Of a stretch of 64,000 bases of DNA, positions 50,989 through 59,640 are shown in pieces. The stretch is from contig JACDOI010000002.1 in the NCBI GenBank assembly GCA_017656145.1, positions 56,198-120,197 on the forward strand, given 5' to 3'. Position 1 is the stretch's first letter. Every line of letters begins with the position of its first letter. The notes beneath the pieces were generated by a model that did not search any database, was not told the DNA's origin, and was given only the letters and a program-made list of their open reading frames with translations. The stretch comes from Bacillota bacterium (GTDB lineage Bacteria > Bacillota > Limnochordia > Limnochordales > ZCTH02-B6). The position numbers were made by a program, and so were the translations under genes.

Positions 50989-52914
50989 TTACCGGAGCCG
51001 TTCGCGCGATGATCCTCGCGGGCCGGCAAGCATCGCGATGCGTACCGCGAGCTGGAGGTCGAACCGGGTCTCGGGATTGCCGATGTCGAAACCGCCGATC
51101 TCCTGCAGGCGCTGGAGGCGGTACTTCAAGCCGCTGATCGATAAGTTCAGGGCTTCCGCCGTCCGCTTCAGGTTGCCTTCGAAGGTCAAAAACCAGTACA
51201 GGGTCGGCACAAGCTGGGCGTTGCGTCGCTCATCGTAGCTGAGCAACGGGCCCAGCACCCGGCGGGCGTAGGCGACGAGCGTTTCCTGGCTCGTCCCCGC
51301 ATACAGCAGCGCAAAAGCCCCCAACTGGTCGACGTGCACCACCTGGCTCCGGTGGCCGAAAGCTCGCTGAAGTTCCAGCACGGCCTCGCATTCCCGGAAC
51401 ACCGCCCGCAACTCTTCCAACGACGTGGATTCCCGGCTGATGCCGATGGAAACCGACCGGCCCGGCAACACCTTGCGGGCTTGCTCCCGGATGAGCTCGA
51501 TGAGCGGCTGGCTCCGGTGGCCTCCGGGCCCGCTGTAATACAAGATCAGGATAGAGTCCCGCCAGTTGACGATATGGATGTCCCGGGACCGGGAAAGCTC
51601 GGCCCGCAGCGCCTGGTACAGGTCCTCCCGGCTTGTTGCAGCGCCCTCGCCGCCCAGTGCCGGGCCGGACGGGCCGTCGATGCACAACAGCAAAAACCGG
51701 TGCGGGCGGTCCAAGTCTGCGCCCATGTGCCGAACCCGGTCCCTTAGCTCCGCGGGCGCTTGGGGGCCCACGAGGAGCTCTTCGATCAGCTCGCCCTTCA
51801 AGCGGCTCTCGGTCTCCACCGCGATCCGTTCCTTGAGCAGCTCAAGCCCGATCGCGGACGCGGCCCGCTCGATGTACATCCGCATCAGCTCGGGATTGGC
51901 CCCTGGGCGGTGAACGAGCGTCACATAGCCCATCAGATCAGCCCCGGCGTAGATCGGCGCGACGAAGCGCGGCGCCAGGCCGGGATGAAAGCCGGGCCCC
52001 AGCTCCACAGCCCGGCGCTGCCCGGTCATCCGGCGCAGCCGCTCGACGATGGCCGGATCGGCCTTTGCGAGGTCCCCGAGAAACACGGGGCTCGGTTCCG
52101 ACCGGCCGGAGGGGCCCCATGCGGCCAGCGGGCGCAAGTGGCGGTCTTCGACGGCCACGAAAGCCTCAAGCATCCGTCCCACCGCTTCCGCCAGCGCTTG
52201 ACACCCCTGCCCCTCCAGGACGATGCGCGTCAGCTGATCGTGAAGCGAAACGATCTGCGCCAGCATCTCGTGCTGCTCTCGGATGCGCCGGTGGGCTTCG
52301 TCCAGCTCTTCGGCGATCTTGGACTCCGTGTAGAAGGCCAGCTCTTCTTCGGCTACCTCGCCCCACAGATCGATGGTCTTGCCGACGAATCGGCACTCCG
52401 GGTCGCCCCGGGCGACACAGGTGACTTCCTTGTACAACACCCGCCGCCCCATGACGGCGCTTTGATACCCGCCGGCATAGCCGATCAGCGTCCAACAGGA
52501 CGCGTCCGGCGAGGCGCCCAGGAGCCGCAAGTGCTCCTGAGCCTCGTACGAGTTCTCCCAGACGCCGCGCACCGAGTACTGGCCGCGGGCCCAGTCCACG
52601 TTCCGTTCATGGATGCGCACCCGGGCAACGCCTTCCAGCGTGTGCAGCCGGGCCGCCTCCTCCGTCCAGTACCGGCGGCTGCGCCCCTCCCGGCTCCGGC
52701 GTACGGCCAGCGCGTCGCTGTAGCCGCACTCAAAACCGTAACGGAGCAGAAATCCTTTGGCCCGCTGGAGTCCCAGGACGGAGATCAGGTCCCGCCGCAG
52801 AGCGCCCAGGGCGAACGCGCTGACAATGAGCATCCGGGCGCCGTTCAGCTCGATCCGGCCTTGTTCGGACCTCAAAGAAATCCGCTCCGCCAACGGCGCA
52901 TCCGAGCCGCGCAA
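50989..52914 (-). CDS. Aromatic-sensing regulator: XylR_N and V4R domains with PucR-type HTH output
   Basis: The 641-residue protein is read from TTG 52914, eight bases after GGAGAGGAGG; a TTG nine codons earlier overlaps the site. Residues about 15-115 look like the XylR/DmpR aromatic-binding domain (ELNGARMLIVSAFALGALRRDL, ARVRIHERNVDWARGQY). Residues 130-190 are a V4R domain keeping the zinc ligands of MopR/DmpR: Cys in DASCWTLIGYAGGY, Glu and Cys in LYKEVTCVARG and Cys in DPECRFVG. A coiled-coil and GAF-like region follow. The end is a PucR/CdaR HTH (TLYWFLTFEGNLKRTAEALNL, SGLKYRLQRL), not the sigma54 AAA+ module. It probably activates the hpaB copy divergent from it in response to a phenol. 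Confidence 0.87.
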   Translation of the reverse strand: MRGSDAPLAERISLRSEQGRIELNGARMLIVSAFALGALRRDLISVLGLQRAKGFLLRYGFECGYSDALAVRRSREGRSRRYWTEEAARLHTLEGVARVRIHERNVDWARGQYSVRGVWENSYEAQEHLRLLGASPDASCWTLIGYAGGYQSAVMGRRVLYKEVTCVARGDPECRFVGKTIDLWGEVAEEELAFYTESKIAEELDEAHRRIREQHEMLAQIVSLHDQLTRIVLEGQGCQALAEAVGRMLEAFVAVEDRHLRPLAAWGPSGRSEPSPVFLGDLAKADPAIVERLRRMTGQRRAVELGPGFHPGLAPRFVAPIYAGADLMGYVTLVHRPGANPELMRMYIERAASAIGLELLKERIAVETESRLKGELIEELLVGPQAPAELRDRVRHMGADLDRPHRFLLLCIDGPSGPALGGEGAATSREDLYQALRAELSRSRDIHIVNWRDSILILYYSGPGGHRSQPLIELIREQARKVLPGRSVSIGISRESTSLEELRAVFRECEAVLELQRAFGHRSQVVHVDQLGAFALLYAGTSQETLVAYARRVLGPLLSYDERRNAQLVPTLYWFLTFEGNLKRTAEALNLSISGLKYRLQRLQEIGGFDIGNPETRFDLQLAVRIAMLAGPRGSSRERLR

Positions 52915-52986
52915 GCCGCCGACCTCCTCTCCGGCGGGCAATCCGCCGGATGTGTGCCTGTTCGCGGCGGAATCCGCAAGTGAACT

Positions 52987-53003
52987 CCGTCTTCATTAGA
53001 CGG
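52987..53003. promoter_or_regulatory. CCGTCT-N5-AGACGG palindrome between the regulator and hpaB
   Basis: A perfect 6-base inverted repeat stands about 75 bases before the regulator start in the 222-base divergent gap. The AT-rich stretch 53015-53040 beside it may hold promoters for both genes (TTGTGT-17-TAACAT on the minus strand). Confidence 0.35.
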
Positions 53004-53136
53004 CGATATCCTTCTCGTTTTGATGTTATCTTTTTAGCTGGATTCACACAAGCCCCGGCGCTCGTTGCCGGCCGCCGGCGTCAAATGCGGCCGCTTTGGG
53101 CCAGAAACCCGACCGCGCTGCTCGGGAGGTGCGTTC

Positions 53137-54663
53137 ATGCTTCCGAAACCGGAGATGTCTGTGAGAAAACTGGAAGCCTTGACCGGCGAAGAGTACTTGG
53201 AGAGCTTACGGGACGGGCGACGGGTATATTATGACGGGGAATTGATCACAGACGTCCCCTCCCACCCCGCGTACCGGAACGCGGCCCGTTCGGTGGCCAG
53301 GCTATACGACGCTCTCCACGACCCGGACGCCCAGGAGACGTTGATCAAGCAAGACCGTTTCGGAATCCTGACCCACAAGTTCTTCACACCCGCTTACAGC
53401 GCCCAGGAACTCAAAGAGGCCGGCGAAGCCATCGCCTGCTGGCAGCGGCTCGGATACGGCTGGATGGGGCGGACGCCCGAGTACAAGGCCTCCTTCATGG
53501 CCACGCTGGGCGCCGACCCCGGCTATTACAAGCCGTTCGAAAACAACGCCCGCCGCTGGTACGAGGAAACCGCCCGCAAAGTTTTGTTTCTCAACCACGT
53601 CATCGTCGATCCTCCGGTGGACCGCCACCGGCCGCATCATGAAGTACGGGACGTCTACATCCATGTAACCAAGGAGACGGACGCCGGCATCTACGTCAGC
53701 GGGGCCAAGCAGGTGGCCACCGCCTCGGCCCTCACCCACGCCACCTTCGTCGCCGCAAACAGCGGCACCGCCCAGCGCCTTGAGCCCGGCAAAGACGAGG
53801 ACTTCGCCCTCGTGTTCGTGGTGCGGATGAACAATCCCCGCCAATACCTGATTTCCCGCAGCTCGTACGAAGCCAAGGCGGGGCATCCGTTCGACTACCC
53901 CCTTTCGGCGCGGTTCGACGAAAACGACGCGTTCCTCGTGCTCGACAACGCGTTCATCCCGTGGGAAGACGTCCTGATTTACCGGGACGTGCCCAAGCTG
54001 AAGGCATTCTACGCGGACTCGGGTTTCTTCCAACGGTTCAACTTCCAAGCGACCATCCGGCTGGCCGTCAAGATGGAATTCGTCAGCGGCCTTTTGCTGA
54101 AAGGCCTTCGGGCCAACGGCACCGACGGGTTCCGCGGGGTGCAGGTGGCCCTCGGCGAGATCGTCTTCATGCGCAACCTGTTTTGGGCGCTGGTAGCGGC
54201 CATGGCGCAAGATCCCGAGCCGAGCCTGGGCGGCAGCGTCGTGCCGCGGCTCGAATACGCGGGTGCGGCCCGGATCGCGACCAACTTCGCTTGGGACCGG
54301 GTGCGGCAAATCTTTGAGCGGGTCTTGGGCGGGAGCCCGGTACTGAACGTTTCCACCCACCGCGATCTGGCCAACCCGGAGCTTCGGCCCATCATCGACC
54401 GGTACATGCGGGGGACCGGCATCGACGCGGTGCAGCGCTCCAAGCTGTTCAAACTGGTCTGGGACGCGATGTACTCCGAGTTTGCCGGCCGCCACGGGCT
54501 GTATGAGCTCAACTACGCCGGAAACGCCGAGCAGAAGTATCTGGACGTTTTGCAGTGGGCGCAAGGCCGCGGGCAGATGCGGGAGTTCGAAGAGATGGTG
54601 GATGAGTTCATGAGCCACTACGACGAGAAAGGCTGGACCGCGCCGCCCTGGCGCGACTTGTAG
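53137..54663 (+). CDS. hpaB: HpaB-type flavin-dependent aromatic monooxygenase, second copy
   Basis: The 508-residue paralogue of the enzyme at 31762-33399 starts at ATG after GGGAGGTGCG. Large blocks are identical: GWMGRTPEYKASF near 128, LFLNHVIVDPPVDRHRP near 170 and KETDAGIYVSGAKQVATAS near 202. Others differ (DPGYYKPFENNARRWYEE). All catalytic residues are present. It lacks the long N-terminal extension of the first copy. It diverges from the XylR_N/PucR regulator and is followed by a broken dioxygenase copy, mirroring the hpaB-dioxygenase order at 30.6-33.4 kb, so this is a diverged segment duplication. It likely hydroxylates a related phenol. Confidence 0.92.
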   Translation: MLPKPEMSVRKLEALTGEEYLESLRDGRRVYYDGELITDVPSHPAYRNAARSVARLYDALHDPDAQETLIKQDRFGILTHKFFTPAYSAQELKEAGEAIACWQRLGYGWMGRTPEYKASFMATLGADPGYYKPFENNARRWYEETARKVLFLNHVIVDPPVDRHRPHHEVRDVYIHVTKETDAGIYVSGAKQVATASALTHATFVAANSGTAQRLEPGKDEDFALVFVVRMNNPRQYLISRSSYEAKAGHPFDYPLSARFDENDAFLVLDNAFIPWEDVLIYRDVPKLKAFYADSGFFQRFNFQATIRLAVKMEFVSGLLLKGLRANGTDGFRGVQVALGEIVFMRNLFWALVAAMAQDPEPSLGGSVVPRLEYAGAARIATNFAWDRVRQIFERVLGGSPVLNVSTHRDLANPELRPIIDRYMRGTGIDAVQRSKLFKLVWDAMYSEFAGRHGLYELNYAGNAEQKYLDVLQWAQGRGQMREFEEMVDEFMSHYDEKGWTAPPWRDL

Positions 54664-54735
54664 AGATATAGAGCCCGGCACGACAACGGCAGCACGCGCA
54701 CCGCGCGCAGCAGATCAACCCAAAAGGAGGTAAGA

Positions 54736-55163
54736 AAAGCGGAGCCTGGTTCGCAACCAGCCGGAGCGCCGGCCGCTGCGGGGCGTGCCGGTGCGCCGGC
54801 TCGATCACGTAAACCTGATGTGCTCCGACGTGGCCCCCAACCGCGAGCTGGTCATGAACTACCTCGGCTTTCGCCATCGAGAGTCCAAGATCGGCGCCGG
54901 GGGTTTGGAGCTCGGCGCATGGCTCAGCGTCTCCCCGATCGTCCATGAACTGGCGTTCATGCGGGACAAGACCGGCAACCGGGCCCGCTTCCACCACATT
55001 GCCTACTGGTACGGATACCCTCACAACCTGCTGGACCTGGCGGGCTTGTGTCCCGACTACGGGATCCGCATCGAGACCGGTCCGGGCAAGCACGGCACCA
55101 CCCAGGTGTTGGTTCGGAGGCCGGTTTCCGGAGACGTTTTACACCTACGGGACGCCCGACGTG
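54736..55163 (+). pseudogene. Broken extradiol dioxygenase copy (VOC), N-terminal half and Fe-Glu region lost
   Basis: The frame starting SLVRNQPERRPLRG continues VRRLDHVNLMCSDVAPN and [13 protein letters not shown], matching the C-domain of the dioxygenase at 30611. The first 135 residues are missing; a TAA lies just before the homology and no ATG is available, though AAAGGAGGT at 54722-54730 survives. After GPGKHGTTQ the alignment jumps about 45 residues and into another frame, where [17 protein letters not shown] is read. The Glu iron ligand falls in the deleted part, so the product could not cleave rings. Confidence 0.8.
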
Positions 55164-55266
55164 AGTGGAAAGAGACCGGGGGACGCCCGGCCTACAACGC
55201 GGGCCGCCCGTTCGGTGAGCAGCCGGGGCAAGCCCGCCGATCTTGCGGGAAGGCCTCGCCCGAGCC

Positions 55267-58200
55267 CTACGTTGCCCCGTCCGGGGCGACGTCGTCGGCA
55301 AAGCCGCGGCGCAGGGTGTTTTCGGTCACTACCCGGGTTTCCACAAACTGCTTCAGGTAATCGGGCCCGCCCGCCTGAAAGCCCGTTCCGGACAGGCCCA
55401 GTCCCCCGAAAGGCTGCCGGCCGACGAGAGAACCGGTGATCTTGCGATTGATGTAGAGGTTGCCGACTCGGAATTGCTGCCGGGCCCGCCGAATCCGGTC
55501 CGGGCTGCGGGAGAATAGGCCGCCGGTCAGCTTGTACTCGATGTCATTGGCAATGTGGAGCGCCTCATCGAAGTCCCGGGCCCGGATGACCGAAAGCACC
55601 GGTCCGAAAATCTCTTCGCAGGCCAGAACCGAATCCGGCGGCACGTCGGCCAAGATGACGACCGGAACATAGTAGCCGCCCAGCTGTCGCGCCCGCTCGG
55701 GCGGCTCGTGGACGAGCGCCGGTCGGCCTTCGCGAAGGCCTTTGTCGATGTAGCCCAAGATGCGCCGCTGGGCCTCTTCGTCGATGACCGGCCCGACGTA
55801 GGTGGCCGGTTCCCACGCGGGCCCGATGACGAGGCTGCGGGCTGCCTCCACCAGCCGCTCCAAAAACGCACCGTATATTCGCTCAAGCACAATGGCCCGG
55901 GACGCGGCCGAGCACTTCTGGCCCGCGTAGCCGAAAGCCGAAGCGACCACACCGGCCACGGCCTCGTCCAAGTCCGCGTCGTCGTCGACGATGACGGCGT
56001 TTTTGCCGCCCATCTCGGTGACGACTTGCTTGATGTGGCGCTGGCCGTACCGGACTTGCGCCGCTTCTTTCAAAATCCGCAGGCCCACCACCAAAGAACC
56101 GGTGAACACGATGGTGCTGACGTCCGGATGGGCCACCAGCGCGGCGCCCGCTTCCTCGCCGTAGCCGGGCAGGTAGTTGACGACGCCCGCGGGCATCCCC
56201 GCCTCCCGATATATCTCGACCAGCTTGCTGGCGATGACCGGGGTCTGTTCCGCGGGTTTGAGGACCACGGCGTTGCCGGCCGCGAGGGCCGCGGACGACA
56301 TGCCGGTCAAAATGGCCAGCGGGAAGTTCCACGGGGCGATGACCGCAGCCACGCCGCGCGGCTCGTAGAGATAATGGTTGATTTCGCCTGCAAGGTTTGC
56401 CATGCGGGCGGGCTTCGCCAGGCGCAGCGCCTCCCGAGTGTACCATTCGATGAAGTCGATGGCCTCGGTAACGTCGCCGTCGGCTTCCCGCCACGGCTTG
56501 CCGCTTTCGAGGCAAATGAGGGCCGCCAGCTCAAACCGCCGCTTGCGCATGATGTCCGCCGCCTGGCGCAAGATCTCCACCCGCTTTTCGGCCGGCGTGT
56601 CCCGCCATGACGGAAACGCCCGGAGAGCCGCGGCCACCGCCCGTTCCGCGTGCAAAGCCCGGGCCCGGGCCGCGTAGCCGATGATCTCCGACGGCTTTGA
56701 CGGGTTGACCGACACGATTTCATCGTCGGTCGACACCAGATCGTCGCCGATGAGCAGCGGGTGGCGGCCGCCCAAAGTCTGTCGAACCCGCTCAATGGCC
56801 TCATGCATCCGGCGCCGGGCATCGGCGCGGGAAAAGTCGGCGTGGGGCTCGTTGTGATACGGCGGAAGACCAAACTCGGGCCCGGAACCGAACCCGCCGT
56901 ACCATCGGGATTCCGGGGATACGGCCGGGCTTGCCGCCGGCGCCCGGTCCAAACTAGACGAGCTGGCTGCCTCCTGGCCGCCGTTGCTTTCCTCGGCCCG
57001 GCCCGCGTCTTGCGGGTTGCGCAACAGCACCTCGGGGGATTCCCCTTCGGCGAATCCTCGCCGCAAAAACGATTCGTTGGCCGTGTTTTCCAACAGGCGC
57101 CGGACGAGGTAGGCCATCCCCGGAATCAGCTGGCCGTAAGGCGTGTACACCCGGACCCGCTCGCCCCGTTCGGTCAAGGCCCGGCGCAACGGGGCCGCCA
57201 TCCCGTACAGAAACTGGTACTCGATCGTGCGGGGCGGCAAGCCCATCTCCCGGGCCAGGGCCATCGCGTGGGCGATGGAGCGGATGTTGTGGCTGCCGAT
57301 GGCCAAATCGATGTGCCCGCGGTTTTCCAGAAACAGCCGGGTCAGGCGCTCAAACGCCGCGTCGGTCTCCCATTTGCGCTCATACACCGGCATCGGCCAT
57401 CCTTCCAGGCGGGCATGGACGGTTTCGAAATCCCAGTACGCGCCCTTGACGAGCCGCACCGTCACCGGCGTGCCCCGCCGCTTCGCCCAATCGATCAGTT
57501 CCTGGGCGTCCCGTTCCGTCTCTTTGAGGTACGCCTGCAGCACGATTCCCAGGTGGCGATAGTCTCGGAACTCGGGGTCGCCGGCGATCTTGCGGAAGAT
57601 GTGGAGCGTCAAGTCTTTGAGGTGGTAGTCTTCCATATCGATGTGGATGTGGGCGCCCCGCTCTTTGGCCAGGCGCACAATCGGTCTAAGGCGGGCCATG
57701 ACCGCGTGCGCGCTCGTTTCGGGGTCGATGGGATCGAGCTGTGAGTACAGGGCCGACAGCTTGACCGAAACGTTGACCCGGGGCAACGGTCCCCAAGGGG
57801 CTGTATCCGCCTGCTCAACCGGCGACCAGGATGCCGCCCGATCGGTGAGGGATTCCAAGAGCTCGAGGTAGCGGCGCTGGTAGGCGTCGGCTTCGGCCTC
57901 GCTCAAGGTGGCCTCTCCCAGCACGTCGACGGTGAATCCTTGTCCTTGCCGCCGGAATCCCTCGACCGCCCGCAGCACTTCCTGCGGATCGGTACCGGCG
58001 ATGAAGGAGCGAGCCACCTGCTCGACGCCTTTGCGCAGCGCGGCGGCCGCGGCCGCAGCACCGAGGCGACCCATGCCCGCCACGCGAAGGCCGGTTTTCA
58101 AAAGGCCGCCGAACGGATCCGGCTTGTCGCGGAAATACTCCCGCAGGTGGCGCACGACGTCCTCGGGATCGGACAAGGCGGGCAAGACGTCCACGAACCG

Positions 58201-58395
58201 GAACAGCACAAGCCGAGCGTCTTGGTGGCGCATGGACCATTCGAGAAGCTGCCCGGTCCACCGCTCGCTCTGGAAAAACCCCGCCGAATCGCGCGTCACC
58301 CGGTCGAACAGCTCCCGCCCGATGCGCCGGGTCTCTTGTTCCACCCGCCCGGTGTCCACCCGCCCTGCGTCAAGCGGCGGCAATTCCCCCGTCAT
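55267..58395 (-). CDS. putA: Fused proline dehydrogenase / L-glutamate-gamma-semialdehyde dehydrogenase
   Basis: The 1042-residue bifunctional enzyme starts at ATG 58395 after GAGGAGGAG; the ATG two codons earlier touches the site. The FAD proline dehydrogenase barrel spans about 60-455: HIHIDMEDYHLKD, VRLVKGAYWDFE near 320, IEYQFLYGMAAPLRRAL. A polar Ser/Ala/Pro-rich linker covers about 475-530. The P5C dehydrogenase follows: APWNFPLAILTGMSSAALAAGN near 670, VFTGSLVVGLRIL near 750, the base Glu in TEMGGKNAVIVDDDAD, and the catalytic Cys in YAGQKCSAASRAIV near 820. No RHH DNA-binding domain is present. It converts proline to glutamate. Gram-positives usually keep these as two proteins. Confidence 0.93.
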   Translation of the reverse strand: MTGELPPLDAGRVDTGRVEQETRRIGRELFDRVTRDSAGFFQSERWTGQLLEWSMRHQDARLVLFRFVDVLPALSDPEDVVRHLREYFRDKPDPFGGLLKTGLRVAGMGRLGAAAAAAALRKGVEQVARSFIAGTDPQEVLRAVEGFRRQGQGFTVDVLGEATLSEAEADAYQRRYLELLESLTDRAASWSPVEQADTAPWGPLPRVNVSVKLSALYSQLDPIDPETSAHAVMARLRPIVRLAKERGAHIHIDMEDYHLKDLTLHIFRKIAGDPEFRDYRHLGIVLQAYLKETERDAQELIDWAKRRGTPVTVRLVKGAYWDFETVHARLEGWPMPVYERKWETDAAFERLTRLFLENRGHIDLAIGSHNIRSIAHAMALAREMGLPPRTIEYQFLYGMAAPLRRALTERGERVRVYTPYGQLIPGMAYLVRRLLENTANESFLRRGFAEGESPEVLLRNPQDAGRAEESNGGQEAASSSSLDRAPAASPAVSPESRWYGGFGSGPEFGLPPYHNEPHADFSRADARRRMHEAIERVRQTLGGRHPLLIGDDLVSTDDEIVSVNPSKPSEIIGYAARARALHAERAVAAALRAFPSWRDTPAEKRVEILRQAADIMRKRRFELAALICLESGKPWREADGDVTEAIDFIEWYTREALRLAKPARMANLAGEINHYLYEPRGVAAVIAPWNFPLAILTGMSSAALAAGNAVVLKPAEQTPVIASKLVEIYREAGMPAGVVNYLPGYGEEAGAALVAHPDVSTIVFTGSLVVGLRILKEAAQVRYGQRHIKQVVTEMGGKNAVIVDDDADLDEAVAGVVASAFGYAGQKCSAASRAIVLERIYGAFLERLVEAARSLVIGPAWEPATYVGPVIDEEAQRRILGYIDKGLREGRPALVHEPPERARQLGGYYVPVVILADVPPDSVLACEEIFGPVLSVIRARDFDEALHIANDIEYKLTGGLFSRSPDRIRRARQQFRVGNLYINRKITGSLVGRQPFGGLGLSGTGFQAGGPDYLKQFVETRVVTENTLRRGFADDVAPDGAT

Positions 58396-58657
58396 GGCCA
58401 TCTCCTCCTCGGCTCAACACCCCGTACCGATTTTCTACTGTTGTTCGCGCAATATCCCCTTCATCGCGCGCTTTCCACTAGCATACACCCAAACGCATCC
58501 GGTGTTTGGCCCGTTCACGTCGAAGACACCGGGCCGGGTCGCCAGCGGAAAACGGCCGAGAGGAAACGGGTTCCTCTGGGCGAAGGATTTGGAAAACCGC
58601 GTGGGCTCCATGCTGGGCCGTCATGGCGGAAAGCGCGGGAAGGCGGGTGGGATTCGC

Positions 58658-59482
58658 ATGCGGCAAATCGTTTCGGCTCTGGCGGTAAGGCGGCTAATGT
58701 TCTTCTTAGCGGCGTTCCTTCTTGTGCACGGCTGGGCGGACAGAGCCTCGGCCGATGTGCGGATCGTCGCGCGGGAAAGCGGCGGGGCCGATCTCGTCAC
58801 GATGATGAAAGGCGGTATGGTTGCGATAGATATCGGGGACGGCGTGCGGATGCTCCGGGCCTGCGCCAACGACCGCCTCGCGTTCGTTAACTCGGCATCC
58901 GGCGGCATCTACTGGGAAGGAACGTTGAATGAGCTCAATGAGGGCTTGTCCCAAAGGATAGAGCAGGTGTTCGAGGAAGCAGGAGTCGGCGAAGCCGACT
59001 GGATGGCCTTGATGGGTTTAGGTCTCGCCCAAGAGGTGGACGTTCGCGTCACCAGGGGCGAGCAAGTGGAGGTCAACGGGTACGAAACCACTTATTACCT
59101 GGTCGAATACCGCAGCGGCGATGGCCCGTGGAAGACCGTTGAGGAGACATGGATGTCGCGGGAGCTGTTGGAGGTGGTCAAAGAGGAGGTCGGCGACTGC
59201 TACCGGCAAAGCTATGAAATCATCGGCGAAATCGGCAACCTGATGGGTCTCGGGATGGTTGAGGCCGCCGCCGTGATGACCCACCCGAACTACCTGGATC
59301 TGTACAATCAGGGCGTGGCGGTGCGCAGCCGGTCGCGGCTTGAGCTGCTCGGCATCGTGACCGAAGTGGAGATGCAAATCGTCGAGGTCACGAGGGACCC
59401 GCTCCCGGACGAGCTGTTCCAGATCCCCGAGGGCTATCGCCGCGTAGACAACCCCCTGGCGGTGTTCACCGGGGAGCTATAG
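58658..59482 (+). CDS. Exported protein of unknown function
   Basis: The 274-residue protein starts at ATG eight bases after GGTGGGA. The N-terminus (RRLMFFLAAFLLVHGWA, then RASAD) is a signal peptide. The mature part is beta-rich with VTMMKGGMVAIDIGDGVRML and FVNSASGGIYWEGTLNELNE, and later ETTYYLVEYRSGDGPWKTVEETWMSRELLEVV in outline (quoted in parts), recalling DUF4412/LolA-like lipid-binding folds. This resemblance is by feel only. Upstream is the divergent putA; the stop overlaps the end of a possible minus-strand remnant. No catalytic motif is seen. Confidence 0.72.
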   Translation: MRQIVSALAVRRLMFFLAAFLLVHGWADRASADVRIVARESGGADLVTMMKGGMVAIDIGDGVRMLRACANDRLAFVNSASGGIYWEGTLNELNEGLSQRIEQVFEEAGVGEADWMALMGLGLAQEVDVRVTRGEQVEVNGYETTYYLVEYRSGDGPWKTVEETWMSRELLEVVKEEVGDCYRQSYEIIGEIGNLMGLGMVEAAAVMTHPNYLDLYNQGVAVRSRSRLELLGIVTEVEMQIVEVTRDPLPDELFQIPEGYRRVDNPLAVFTGEL

Positions 59483-59638
59483 GGGTTCCTCCACCTCTTC
59501 GTCGAGCAGCGGCTGAAGGCGCACCCGGGGCTCGCCGGACAGGCTTGTGCTGGCGCGAGGGATCCCATGGATGTCCAGGGAACACATGTAGTTTAAGGAC
59601 GCCAGCAGTGCCGCACCCCACGTGCGGATACGAGACGG
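59477..59638 (-). pseudogene. Possible C-terminal gene fragment of unknown origin
   Basis: The minus strand reads WGAALLASLNYMCSLDIHG, then PRASTSLSGEPRVRLQPL and a Glu/Asp-rich tail ending LLDEEVEEPL. Composition and codon choice look protein-coding, unlike the opposite strand here, but no good start is present and the frame is cut by the methylase gene. It may be the tail of a deleted gene or a small real gene. Confidence 0.3.
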
Positions 59639-59640
59639 AG

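Noticed and set aside
53302..54681. 459-codon minus-strand frame opposite the second hpaB
   Set aside because: The plus strand encodes a complete HpaB enzyme; the minus frame is a compositional shadow.
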